Notes: a model not told the origin generated them from the sequence alone. A stretch of DNA of 43,279 nt from Austwickia sp039812465 (GCA_039812465.1 JBDIAS010000006.1:1-43279), one strand, 5' to 3'. Numbered from the stretch's first letter, positions 33,212-41,829 are shown. Numbers and translations are program-made.

Positions 33212-33937
33212 TCAACCCGAGGTGACCTCGCCGACGACGTCGCGCCGCGGGAACTCCAGTCGCACATGCTCGCCGATCTGCTTGAGCATGAAGCTGTCGA
33301 GCCCCGCACCGACGAGGCCGCCGACCACGGGCACTCCGCGGCCCAGACGCCCGAAAGTCTTCTTGCCCACCTGGGTCAGCAAGCGGAAGCCGACGGCCTT
33401 GTTGACGGCCATCAGCACCGGCCCGGGCAACCGCTCCGCCGCGAAGTTGACCACCCGGCCGGAGCCCGCGTACCCGGCCTTTTTGAGCAGGTCATCGGAG
33501 TCCGCGCCGACGAGCGACAGGAGGACCGCCGAGCGGACCTCTTCGGCCTCGATGTCGTAGCCGCGAATCACCGCGATCGCCGCGGCCATCCGCGTCGCCA
33601 GCACGTAGAAGCCCCCGACGTTCGCGGGCAGAGCCAACGGCAGTGTGAAGAACCCCCCGAGGCCGGTCACGAACCCGCCCGCAGCGACGAGCTTGAGGTG
33701 GTCCGCGATGACGCGGTCCACAGCGGCCTCCTCGTTCGGTGAGTGCCGCCGCGCATCGTCGGCCACCTTGCGCGCAGAATCGAACTGCCCACGCCCATCA
33801 ATGCCGACATCCATCAGGCGCTCGACCAGTCGGGTGGCCGAGCCTGCGAGGCCGTCCGCGGGCAGTCCGGCGCCTGCGCCCGCCCCGGCCGAAGGGTCCG
33901 AGCCGTTCCGGTTCCCGAACCTGTCGAAGATGCCCAC
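33212..33937 (-). CDS. EcsC-like protein
   Basis: The 241-residue protein matches the EcsC family (named from the Bacillus ecs locus, exact role unknown). It has the helical N-terminal region, then AAGGFVTGLGGFFTLPLALPANVGGFYVLATRMAAAIAVIRGYD, a Gly/Ala-rich amphipathic or membrane-associated stretch (about 95-140), and GRGVPVVGGLVGAGLDSFMLKQIGEHVRLEF near the end. The GTG start at 33937 is fixed by AGGAGG six bases upstream and gives VGIFDRFGNRNG. Directly upstream of the ribosome binding site is an 18-bp tandem repeat. It is divergent from DUF1206. Confidence 0.82.
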   Translation of the reverse strand: MGIFDRFGNRNGSDPSAGAGAGAGLPADGLAGSATRLVERLMDVGIDGRGQFDSARKVADDARRHSPNEEAAVDRVIADHLKLVAAGGFVTGLGGFFTLPLALPANVGGFYVLATRMAAAIAVIRGYDIEAEEVRSAVLLSLVGADSDDLLKKAGYAGSGRVVNFAAERLPGPVLMAVNKAVGFRLLTQVGKKTFGRLGRGVPVVGGLVGAGLDSFMLKQIGEHVRLEFPRRDVVGEVTSG

Positions 33938-33953
33938 TCGTGTCCTCCTGGTC

Positions 33954-34020
33954 GTGTCGAATCGCCGTCTGGTGCCGTGTCGGATCGTCGTATGGTGTCG
34001 AATCGTCGTGTGGTGTCGTA
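33954..34020. repeat. 18-bp direct repeats in the EcsC/DUF1206 divergent region
   Basis: GTGTCGGATCGTCGTATG (33977-33994) is followed directly by GTGTCGAATCGTCGTGTG (33995-34012). A longer diverged copy lies before them (33954-33976, starting GTGTCGAATCGCCGTC) and a truncated copy after (GTGTCGTA, 34013-34020). The array starts 17 bp upstream of the EcsC-like start codon, where the promoter or leader should be. Confidence 0.85.
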
Positions 34021-34234
34021 GCGCGCCGCGCGGCGTTCGCCGGTGCCACCGCACACAATGTCGCCTTCCGGATCCTGCCACGCCGCTGGCGCTGCCGCCT
34101 GCGCTCGTCCGCTCCCCCCATCCGCGCGCCTCGACGCGACGTGGCCACACCGGTGGCCGTACCCTTCCCGCACGGCACTCCTCGACCGGGACCGGCGGTC
34201 GACGACGGAGTTCACGCACGACAAGGGGGCACGC

Positions 34235-35056
34235 ATGGACGAGCGGGTCAACCAGTTCGCGGGGCAGGCAAAAGGGCTCGCGCGGGACACGAACGACCAC
34301 CCGGCCGTGGAAGCGGCCGCGCGCGTCGGTTACGCGGCCAACGGCGTCGTCCACCTGTTGATCGCCTGGGCCGCGCTCGGGATCGCCTGGACGCCCGCGG
34401 CGGGCGGTTCCGCGGACCAGTCGGGCGCGCTCGCGGAGGTCGCCGCCCAACCGTGGGGGCGACCGCTGCTGTGGGTGATCGTCGCCGGTTTCGCCGGGCT
34501 CGCCCTCTGGCAGCTCACCGAGGCGATCGGGGGCTGGCATCCAGGGGGCCGCGACGGTGCGGCGGCCCGCGTGAAGGCGCTGGGCAAGATGGCCGCCTAC
34601 CTCGCGCTGGGGTGGACGGCGGCGACGTTCGCTCGCGGTGGCAGCTCGGACAGCACCACCCAGACGACCGGCGCGACCGCCACGCTGCTGGAGACGCCCG
34701 GCGGCCGTGTGCTCGTCGCGATCCTGGGCCTCGCGGTCGTGGGGATCGGGGCGTACCACGTCGTGAAGGGCGTGAAGAAGAAGTACCTGGAGGATCTCGT
34801 CGCCGACCCCGGACCGGTCGCGGAGCAGGCGGGCCGGTACGGGTACGTCGCCAAGGGCGTCGCGCTCGCGGTGGTGGGTGGGCTGTTCCTCGCCGCCGCC
34901 CTACACGCGAACGCCGCGGAGGCGCGCGGGCTGGACGGGGCGCTGCGGACCCTGGCCGGCACGCCGTACGGCCCGTACCTGCTCACGCTGGTAGCGCTCG
35001 GGATCGGGGCGTACGGCGTCTACAGTTTCTTCCGCGCCCGCTATACGACCTTCTGA
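34235..35056 (+). CDS. DUF1206 membrane protein
   Basis: The 273-residue protein has three copies of the DUF1206 two-helix module, about six membrane segments: ARVGYAANGVVHLLIAWAALGIAW, then KMAAYLALGWTAATFA, then GRYGYVAKGVALAVVGGLFLAAAL, each followed by a second hydrophobic helix. The function of the family is unknown. Motifs such as GIGAYHVVKGVKKKYLEDL and GIGAYGVYSFFRARY close the second and third modules. The ATG at 34235 has AAGGGGG just upstream. Its TGA stop lies in the first unit of a 16-bp tandem repeat. Confidence 0.9.
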   Translation: MDERVNQFAGQAKGLARDTNDHPAVEAAARVGYAANGVVHLLIAWAALGIAWTPAAGGSADQSGALAEVAAQPWGRPLLWVIVAGFAGLALWQLTEAIGGWHPGGRDGAAARVKALGKMAAYLALGWTAATFARGGSSDSTTQTTGATATLLETPGGRVLVAILGLAVVGIGAYHVVKGVKKKYLEDLVADPGPVAEQAGRYGYVAKGVALAVVGGLFLAAALHANAAEARGLDGALRTLAGTPYGPYLLTLVALGIGAYGVYSFFRARYTTF

Positions 35057-35124
35057 ACCGACCCGCTTCTGAACCGACCCGCTTCTGAACCGACCCGGTC
35101 GCGTCAGCGCCCGGATCGGTTCAG
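35050..35124. repeat. Three perfect 16-bp tandem units over the DUF1206 stop codon, plus an inverted copy
   Basis: CTTCTGAACCGACCCG is repeated exactly at 35050-35065, 35066-35081 and 35082-35097. The first unit holds the DUF1206 stop TGA (35054-35056). As 16 is not a multiple of three, the three TGA copies fall in all three frames. TCGGTTCAG at 35116-35124 is the reverse complement of CTGAACCGA in the units, so each unit can pair with it to form a hairpin between the convergent genes. Confidence 0.9.
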
Positions 35125-35131
35125 CTCCCGG

Positions 35132-35167
35132 CCGGCTCAGTGCTCCCGACCGGATCAGTGCTCCGGT
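35132..35167. repeat. 18-bp direct repeat over the PAC2 stop codon
   Basis: CCGGCTCAGTGCTCCCGA (35132-35149) and CCGGATCAGTGCTCCGGT (35150-35167) differ at a few positions. The second contains the stop codon of the minus-strand PAC2 gene. As the period is 18, the minus strand reads Glu-His-stop in frame in the gene and again GAGCAC-TGA in the downstream copy. Confidence 0.75.
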
Positions 35168-36087
35168 GGCTTGGGCGCGGCGTCGCCCTCCTGGCGGCGC
35201 AGGAACTCCTCGAACTCCTCGGCCAGCTGCTCCCCGCTGGGGATCAGCGAGTCGTCCCCGGCGAGCAGGGCCTGGCGCTGGCGACCGGTCACGAAGTCGT
35301 CGTACTGCTGCTCCAGCGCCGTGATCACCGGCTGCGCCTCATGGTTCTCGGCCACCTCGGAGGTGATGGCGCGCTGCGTGTCGGCCGCCGCCACCTGCAG
35401 TGCCGCGTCCGGCAGGTCGAGGCCGGTCACGGCCACCAGGTTCTCCAGGCCGGCCAGCGCCGCGGCCGGGAAGTCGGCGTGGGCGAGGTAGTGGGGCACG
35501 TGCACCGCGTAGCCGACCGCCGGCTTGGAGACCTCTCCCAGTCGGAACTCCAGCAGGTTCTGCAGGCCCGCGGGCACCTTGACCGTCCCGAAGACCGGGG
35601 TGCGGCCTTCGACCAGGTGCTCGGCGTTGGCGTGCGCGGACACCCACAGCGGGCGGGTGTGCGGGACCGTCATGGGGACCCCGTAGACGGTGACGACGAG
35701 CTCGACGCCGAAGCGCCGCATGAGCTGCTGGACCGCCTCGATCATCCGCTCCCACTGGTAGTCCGGCTCGCGGCCGGCGAGCAGAAGGAAGGGGGTGCCG
35801 CTGTTGTCGGTCATCGCGTAGAGCACGAGCGCCGGGTCGTCGTACGTCGTGAACCGGTCGCGTTCGAACGTCATCAGCGGTCGGCGACCTCGGTAGTCGA
35901 ACAATTGGTCGATGTCGAAGGTGGCCACCACGCGGTGGTCGAGGGTGTCCAGAAGGTGATCGACCAGGATGCGCTGGGTGCCGCCCGCGTCGAGGTAGCC
36001 GCCAAAGGCGACGACCATCGTCCGGGCGTGCAAGAACGTGACATCGGTGTCGGTCTCGAACTGATACAGGGCGCTGGGGTCCAACAA
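35155..36087 (-). CDS. PAC2 family protein (proteasome-assembly-chaperone-like)
   Basis: The 310-residue protein matches the actinobacterial PAC2 family, related to eukaryotic proteasome assembly chaperone 2 and archaeal PbaB. The bacterial function is not established. Features are MVVAFGGYLDAGGT, VVATFDIDQLFDYR, the LLLAGREPDYQWERM segment, VVTVYGVPMTVPHTRP and VGYAVHVPHYLAHADFPAAAL. The C-terminus is acidic and disordered. I choose TTG 36087 as the start because GAGGAGG lies six bases upstream and the product then begins MLDPSALYQF. GTG 36111 would place that site inside the gene. The stop codon sits in an 18-bp repeat. Confidence 0.85.
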   Translation of the reverse strand: MLDPSALYQFETDTDVTFLHARTMVVAFGGYLDAGGTQRILVDHLLDTLDHRVVATFDIDQLFDYRGRRPLMTFERDRFTTYDDPALVLYAMTDNSGTPFLLLAGREPDYQWERMIEAVQQLMRRFGVELVVTVYGVPMTVPHTRPLWVSAHANAEHLVEGRTPVFGTVKVPAGLQNLLEFRLGEVSKPAVGYAVHVPHYLAHADFPAAALAGLENLVAVTGLDLPDAALQVAAADTQRAITSEVAENHEAQPVITALEQQYDDFVTGRQRQALLAGDDSLIPSGEQLAEEFEEFLRRQEGDAAPKPPEH

Positions 36088-36182
36088 GACGAGCCTCCTC
36101 TCCGGCGCCACGAAAACCGTTCTACGGGGTCAACGCCCCGGTCGCCGCGGCGATTCCCCTCACACGTCCGGCCCTGGAGGGT

Positions 36183-39100
36183 TCAGCGTCGGTGGGCGTC
36201 CTCAACGACGTCCATGGCCTGGTAGATGCGCTTCTCGGAGACCGGGTGGGCCGTCCGCAGCTGCTGGGCGAAGAGGCTCACCCGCAGCTCCTCGACCATC
36301 CACCGCAGGGCGCGCACGTCCGGAGCGTCCCGCTCCCCGGCCGGGAGCGCCTGGACCAGCTGCGCGCGCTCCGCTTCCACCCGGGCCACGGTCTCGCGAC
36401 GCTGGGCGTCCCGGGCCAACTCGCCCGGCGCCTTGTCGAGGCGCACCAGCATGGCGGACAGGTAACGGGGCACGTGCCGGAGCTGGTCCAGGCCCGTTTC
36501 GGCGACGAACCCGCTGAAGACGAGCCCATCGAGCTGGGCGGTGAGGTCGTCGCGCAGCCCCGCCGCGGCCGGCGCCTTGATCGTCTCCAGCGCCAGGCGC
36601 ACCTGCAGCGCCCGGTCCAAGGTCGGGTGCACGAGCTCGACGATCTCGATCACCCGGGGGACGATCTCGCGGCGGACCGCGGCCAGGGCCTCGTCGAACT
36701 CCGCGGAGGTGCGCACCCGGTGGGAGACGCCGTCCGCGGCCTGCCCGGCGACGATCGCGTCGACGGCGCACGCCAGCACGTCGCGGAGCAGTGCGTCCAC
36801 GGATCCGTGGGGGTTGTGCCCGAGGGCGAGCTTCTGGGGGTTGGTGAGCAGGCCGAGGATCCGTTGCCAGGGCACGGTCGTGTTGAGCAGCAGCAGGCGG
36901 CGCAGCCCCAGGCGGTCCGCCGCGGCCTGCTCCGCCGGGCTCGCGAGCACCTGGATCGCGACGGTGTCGCCGTGGTCGATCATCGCGGGATAGCCCTGGA
37001 TCGTGGCCCGACCGCGGGTCGCCTCGAACGTGTCCGGCAGCTCCCCGAAGGACCAGGACACCAGGCCGCGCCGCTCCAGGTCACCGGCGGCCTGCTGCAT
37101 CGTGCGGCGGACCTTCGGCGCGAGCCGGCCCTGCAGCTCGTCCAGGTCGCGGCCCTCGGCGAGGCGCGATCGGCGGGAGTCCTCCACCCGGAAGGTCATC
37201 CGCAGGTGGTCGGGCAGCCGGGTCGGGTCGAACGCCTCGGGAACGACGCGTTGACCGGTGGCGATGTACAGCCCCCTGGCCAGCTCCTCGGCGAACGGCC
37301 GCCCCGACTGCGGGCCCGACCCGTCCTCGGGAGGTTCGCCCAGCCTCCCGCCCTGGCTGATCGCCGCCAGCGCGGCCCGGGCCTTGTCGGGGGCCGGTAC
37401 GAACTGCGTACGGATCGCCTTGGGCAGGGTTTTGACGTACGCCGCAGCTAACTCCACCCGCAGACCGGGCACCAGCCAGTCGAAGCCGACGTCGCGCACC
37501 TGGTTGAGCACGTCCAGGGGGATGTGGCACGTCACGCCGTCGGCGTCGGTGCCGGGCTCGAACTGGTAGCTCAGCGCGAAGGTCAGGTCCCCGGCGTGCC
37601 ACTCCTGCGGGAAGGCCGCCAGGAGCGCGGGGTCGACGTGCTCCGCCTCCCCCGCGAGGACCACGCCCTCGGTGAACGTGAGGAGGTCCGGGGAGCGTCG
37701 CCGCGCCTTCTTCCACCAGGTGTCGAAGTGCGCCCCCGAACAGACCCCGGCCGGGATCCGCTCGTCGTAGAACCGCACGAGGTCTTCGTCGTCGACCGCC
37801 AGATCCCGCCGACGGGCCCGGGATTCGAGGTCCTCGATGCGGGCCAGGAGCTTGCGGTTGTCGTGGAAGAACCGATGCGGGGTCTGCCAATCCCCCTCGA
37901 CGAGGGCGTGCCGGATGAACAGGTCCCGGGACGCCTCGGGGTCGATGCGGCCGTAGGGGACCGCGCGGTCGGTGACGATCGGGATCCCGTACAGGGTGAC
38001 CCGCTCCGTGGCGACCGCCGAGGCTCGTGACGCGCTCCACCGGGGCTCGGAGTAGCTGCGCTTGACCACGTGGCCGGCCAGCGGCTCGATCCAGTCCGGA
38101 TCGATGACGGCAAGCGTGCGCGCCCACAGCCGGGTGGTCTCGACCAGCTCGCCGGCCATCACCCACTCGGGCCGGGCGCGGAAAAGCGCGGAGCCGGGCT
38201 GGATCGCGAACCTGGCTCCCCGAGCCCCGACGTACTCGCGTTTCTCACGGTCGAACAACCCGATGTGGGACAGGAGCCCCGCCAGGAGCGCGCGGTGCAC
38301 GGCGCTCGCCGGCGCCGGTGCGGTGTTGGCCGTCAGCCCCAGCTCCCGGACCACGACGCGGAGCTGGGCGTGTAGGTCCTGCCACTCGCGGATTCGCAAG
38401 TAATGCAAGTACTCGGCTTTGCACATCCGCCGGAAGGCGCTCCCGGAGAGATCCCGCTGCTGCTTCTTCAGGTAACTCCACAGGTTCAGCACACCCGTGA
38501 AGTCTGACTCGTCATCCTTGAACCGCGCGTGCGACTGGCTGGCCTGGGTGGACGCCTCGACCGGCCGCTCGCGCACGTCCTGGATGGACATCGCCGCGGC
38601 GATGATCAGGATCTCGCGGAGGCTCCCCTCCTCGTCCGCGGCGAGCACCATGCGTGCCAACCGAGGATCCAGGGGGATGCGGGCGAGGCGCCGCCCGATG
38701 TCGGTGAGCCTCGCGCGGGGGTCGCTCGCCGTGGGGTCGATCGCGCCGAGCTCGTGGAGCAGCCGCAGCCCGTCGGTGATGGCCCGCCCGTCGGGCCGGT
38801 CGACGAAGGGGAAGCGCGCGAGGTCACCGAGGCCCAGGTCGCTCATCTGCAGGATCACGGAAGCGAGGTTCGTGCGCAGGATCTCCGGCTCGGTGAACAC
38901 CGGCCGGGCCTCGAAGTCCTCCTCGCTGAACAGCCTGATCGCGACGCCGTCGGCGAGGCGTCCGCAGCGGCCCGAGCGTTGGGTCGCGCTGGCCTGGCTG
39001 ATCGGCTCGATCGGGAGGCGCTGCACTTTGGTGCGCTGGCTGTACCGGCTGATGCGGGCGGTCCCGGTGTCGACGACGTACCGGATCCCCGGGACGGTCA

Positions 39101-40463
39101 ACGACGTCTCGGCGACGTTGGTGGCCACGACGATCCGTCGGCCGCCCTGCGGGGCGAACACTCGATCCTGCTCGGCGGCCGACAGCCGTGAGAACAGCGG
39201 CACGATCTCGGTGTCCGGCAGCGCCATGCCGGCCAGGGCCTCACAGGCGTCGCGGATCTCGCGCTCACCGGAGCAGAACACGAGGATGTCGTGGCGATTG
39301 CGCCCCGGACCGGATGGACCCGCCGGAGCCGCCGAAGCCTCCGGACCCGCCTGACCTTCCGGACCCGCCGGACCGGCCGGACCCGCCCGGGCGACGCCGC
39401 CGGAGCCCGCCGCTCCCCCGCCTTCCGTCCAGAGTTCCTCGACCGCTTCGCAGATGCCGGTGACCTGGTCGACCTCGGTCTCGATCGGGTCGCCGCCGGG
39501 GGTCGGGTGAGGTGTCACGCGGACCAGGGGGCGATAGCGGACTTCGACCGGGTACGTGCGCCCCGAGACCTCGATGATCGGGGCGGGCTCGCCGTTCCTC
39601 GCGAAGTGTCGAGCGAACCGCTCCGGGTCGATCGTCGCCGAGGTGACGATCACCTTGAGGTCGGGCCGCCGGGGCAGAAGCTGCTTGAGGTAGCCGAGCA
39701 GGAAGTCGATGGTGAGGCTGCGCTCGTGGGCCTCGTCGATGATGATCGTGTCGTAACGACGCAGGTCCCGGTCCCGCCGCAGCTCGCTGAGCAGGACGCC
39801 GTCCGTCATCACCTTCACGAGCGTGTCCGGGCCGGACCGGTCGGCGAAGCGCACCTGGTAGCCGACCGCCTCGCCGAGTTCGACGCCCAGCTCCTGCGCG
39901 ACGCGCGTGGCCACCGAGCGGGCCGCGATGCGGCGCGGTTGGGTATGGCCGATCATGCCCGTGATGCCGCGGCCGAGCTCCAGGCAGATCTTGGGGATCT
40001 GAGTGGTCTTGCCGGAGCCGGTCTCCCCCGCGATGACCACGACCTGATGCGCTTCGATGGCAGCGGCGATGTCGGCGCGTCGGGCGCTGACCGGCAGATC
40101 CGGGTACTCGATCGGCGGCATCGCCGCCCGCCGCTCCTTCCGGAGCGCCGCCCGCTCGACACGCTGGCGCGGCGCAGAGCCCTTTCGGGGGCTCGCGCCG
40201 GAGTGGCGGCTCCCGTCACGCGGGCGGGGGTTCGCCTCACGCGTGCCGGGACTGGCGTCACGCGGTCGGGGACTCGCCCGCGTCGCGCGGTCGGCCGCCG
40301 ATCCCTCGAGAGGGGACGGCCCGCCCGTGCGGGGTGGGCGGGCCGGCTTCCTTGGCGGACGACGCCCCTTCCCGCCCCCGCTCCTGCGACTACCTGAATC
40401 CGCGGGCGGGTCCCGGGGCGGTTGCGGGGGCTGATGGGGCACGACGTTCAGGATAAGAGGCAC
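36183..40463 (-). CDS. hrpA: ATP-dependent RNA helicase HrpA (DEAH box)
   Basis: HrpA is a large DEAH-box RNA helicase; in E. coli it rescues collided or stalled ribosomes. The 1426-residue protein has Walker A GETGSGKT (146-153), DEAH (243-246), SAT (275-277) and motif VI QRSGRCGR (494-501), then the helicase-associated, OB and DUF3418 regions of full-length HrpA. The first ~110 residues are basic, Pro/Arg/Gly-rich and disordered. A Gly-Pro-Ala collagen-like insert (361-387) lies between the two RecA domains. The GTG start at 40463 has no ribosome binding site and is uncertain, and a start closer to MPPIEYPDLPVS is possible. The 70-bp gap to PAC2 is empty. Confidence 0.94.
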   Translation of the reverse strand: MPLILNVVPHQPPQPPRDPPADSGSRRSGGGKGRRPPRKPARPPRTGGPSPLEGSAADRATRASPRPRDASPGTREANPRPRDGSRHSGASPRKGSAPRQRVERAALRKERRAAMPPIEYPDLPVSARRADIAAAIEAHQVVVIAGETGSGKTTQIPKICLELGRGITGMIGHTQPRRIAARSVATRVAQELGVELGEAVGYQVRFADRSGPDTLVKVMTDGVLLSELRRDRDLRRYDTIIIDEAHERSLTIDFLLGYLKQLLPRRPDLKVIVTSATIDPERFARHFARNGEPAPIIEVSGRTYPVEVRYRPLVRVTPHPTPGGDPIETEVDQVTGICEAVEELWTEGGGAAGSGGVARAGPAGPAGPEGQAGPEASAAPAGPSGPGRNRHDILVFCSGEREIRDACEALAGMALPDTEIVPLFSRLSAAEQDRVFAPQGGRRIVVATNVAETSLTVPGIRYVVDTGTARISRYSQRTKVQRLPIEPISQASATQRSGRCGRLADGVAIRLFSEEDFEARPVFTEPEILRTNLASVILQMSDLGLGDLARFPFVDRPDGRAITDGLRLLHELGAIDPTASDPRARLTDIGRRLARIPLDPRLARMVLAADEEGSLREILIIAAAMSIQDVRERPVEASTQASQSHARFKDDESDFTGVLNLWSYLKKQQRDLSGSAFRRMCKAEYLHYLRIREWQDLHAQLRVVVRELGLTANTAPAPASAVHRALLAGLLSHIGLFDREKREYVGARGARFAIQPGSALFRARPEWVMAGELVETTRLWARTLAVIDPDWIEPLAGHVVKRSYSEPRWSASRASAVATERVTLYGIPIVTDRAVPYGRIDPEASRDLFIRHALVEGDWQTPHRFFHDNRKLLARIEDLESRARRRDLAVDDEDLVRFYDERIPAGVCSGAHFDTWWKKARRRSPDLLTFTEGVVLAGEAEHVDPALLAAFPQEWHAGDLTFALSYQFEPGTDADGVTCHIPLDVLNQVRDVGFDWLVPGLRVELAAAYVKTLPKAIRTQFVPAPDKARAALAAISQGGRLGEPPEDGSGPQSGRPFAEELARGLYIATGQRVVPEAFDPTRLPDHLRMTFRVEDSRRSRLAEGRDLDELQGRLAPKVRRTMQQAAGDLERRGLVSWSFGELPDTFEATRGRATIQGYPAMIDHGDTVAIQVLASPAEQAAADRLGLRRLLLLNTTVPWQRILGLLTNPQKLALGHNPHGSVDALLRDVLACAVDAIVAGQAADGVSHRVRTSAEFDEALAAVRREIVPRVIEIVELVHPTLDRALQVRLALETIKAPAAAGLRDDLTAQLDGLVFSGFVAETGLDQLRHVPRYLSAMLVRLDKAPGELARDAQRRETVARVEAERAQLVQALPAGERDAPDVRALRWMVEELRVSLFAQQLRTAHPVSEKRIYQAMDVVEDAHRR
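39303..39383. repeat. Collagen-like GPA coding repeat inside hrpA
   Basis: A run of degenerate 9-bp units (GGACCCGCC, GGACCGGCC and similar on the plus strand) encodes GPAGPAGPEGQAGPE and related triplets in the minus-strand helicase. It stays in frame and lies between the two RecA-like domains. Confidence 0.75.
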
Positions 40464-40633
40464 GTACGGGACGCTCGCTCACCACCCGCCGCACGGGGGC
40501 GTCCCGCCCCACCTCCCAGCCCCCTTCCTCCGAGCGACGCTGAAGGCCCGGCGTGGCTCACCTGGTCCGGGTGTGCGGCGAGCGGCGGATCCCGCTGGGC
40601 CTCCTTCGCGGCCCCGGCCGTCGGGAACGGCAG

Positions 40634-40693
40634 GTTCAGGAAGGGCCGGTTCAGGAAGGGCCCGTTCAGGAAGGGCCCGTTCAGGAAGGGCCC
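40634..40693. repeat. Four 15-bp tandem units over the crotonase stop codon
   Basis: GTTCAGGAAGGGCCC is repeated at 40649-40663, 40664-40678 and 40679-40693. A first copy at 40634-40648 differs by one base. The last unit contains the stop codon of the minus-strand crotonase gene (TGA, 40683-40681). As the period is 15, the minus strand reads Gly-Pro-Ser-stop four times in the same frame. Each junction holds a GGGCCC palindrome. The rest of the 217-bp gap (40464-40633) shows nothing. Confidence 0.9.
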
Positions 40694-41829
40694 GGCGTGG
40701 GGACCACGTACGACGCACCGACCGGCGTGAGGTTGGCGAGGGGATCGTCGTCGATCTCGTCGATCAGGCCCCACCGGAGCGCGGTCTGCGCGTTGACCTC
40801 CTCACCGGTCAAGGCCAGGTAGGTGGTGCGCCACCGGCCGATGCGCCGCGACAGGCTCACCGATCCTCCCGCCCCGAAGATGAGCCCCAGCCGGACGTGC
40901 GGGATGGAGAACACGGTGTCGGGGGCGGCGGTCGCGCAGGAGGCGAACGCCATGAGCTCCAGGCCCGCGCTGGTGCACCGGCCCTTGACGTGCACGGACA
41001 GGCGTCGGTGCACGAGCCACGCGGCCACCCCCGGGTGTTGGCGGAGGCGCTTCAGCGAGACATCCCGCGTCCGCGGGAAGGACCGGTCGTCGTCGGGGAT
41101 GGGACGAGCGCAGAAGTCGGCGCCGGTGGCCCGCAAGTGGATCGCGGGGTGCCGGGCGGCGCGGGCGTCGAGGAGAGCCGTCGCGAGATCACGCCGCAGC
41201 TGCGAATCCATGCCGCTGTCTTCGGTCATCCAGTTGATCGTGACGTCGCACTGGTCGTCGGTGACCTCCCGGACGATCTGGGCCGGCGGTCCACTCGTGG
41301 GGGTTCCCGCTTCCCGGCTGAGGCGCTCGTACTCGGGCCCGTCGAGCAGGGTGATGTAGCCGTACGACTCCATGATCAGGCTCTCGCGGACGGTGGCGTG
41401 TTCCGCGATGCGCAACGCCGTGTCCAGGAAGTGCACGGCCTCCGGGGTCGCGAGCCCCTGATCGAGGATGGCCCGGGCGGTGGCGGCGGGATCCTTCACC
41501 CACACCACCGTCGATACCCCGGACGCAGGCCCGTGCGGCACCTGGTCCAGGTGGGACTGGTCCGGCGGGCATTCGCTGATCGTGAACGCGAGCTGCTCCA
41601 GCACGGACTGCCCCGGCCCGATCAGCAGGGCGGGAAGCGGCGTGGAGCGCACGCCGACATAAAGGCGCAGGTCGTCGGGGAGCCGCCGCGCGAGGAGGCT
41701 CGCGTCGCTCGGGGAGAGCGATTCCAGACCCTCCAGGTCGACGAGGACGATGGGCTGCCCCCCGCCCCCCAGGGGCTGACGGTGATCGCCCATCAAGCGG
41801 ATGAGTTCACGGAGGCTGACGGCGTCCAT
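40681..41829 (-). CDS. Enoyl-CoA hydratase/isomerase-family (crotonase) protein with extra N-terminal module
   Basis: The 382-residue protein carries a crotonase core in residues ~193-360: the first oxyanion loop HLRATGADFCARP (231-243), the second GRCTSAGLELMAFASC (283-298), PHVRLGLIFGAGGSVSLSRRIG, and LTGEEVNAQTALRWGLID. The first 190 residues are not a normal crotonase start. They end in AVRESLIMESYGYITLLDGPEYERL, which resembles the C-terminal helices of another crotonase, so the chain may contain a decayed first copy. The substrate is unknown. The ATG at 41829 has GGAGG five bases upstream. It is divergent from the hydrolase, and its stop lies in a tandem repeat. Confidence 0.82.
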   Translation of the reverse strand: MDAVSLRELIRLMGDHRQPLGGGGQPIVLVDLEGLESLSPSDASLLARRLPDDLRLYVGVRSTPLPALLIGPGQSVLEQLAFTISECPPDQSHLDQVPHGPASGVSTVVWVKDPAATARAILDQGLATPEAVHFLDTALRIAEHATVRESLIMESYGYITLLDGPEYERLSREAGTPTSGPPAQIVREVTDDQCDVTINWMTEDSGMDSQLRRDLATALLDARAARHPAIHLRATGADFCARPIPDDDRSFPRTRDVSLKRLRQHPGVAAWLVHRRLSVHVKGRCTSAGLELMAFASCATAAPDTVFSIPHVRLGLIFGAGGSVSLSRRIGRWRTTYLALTGEEVNAQTALRWGLIDEIDDDPLANLTPVGASYVVPTPGPS

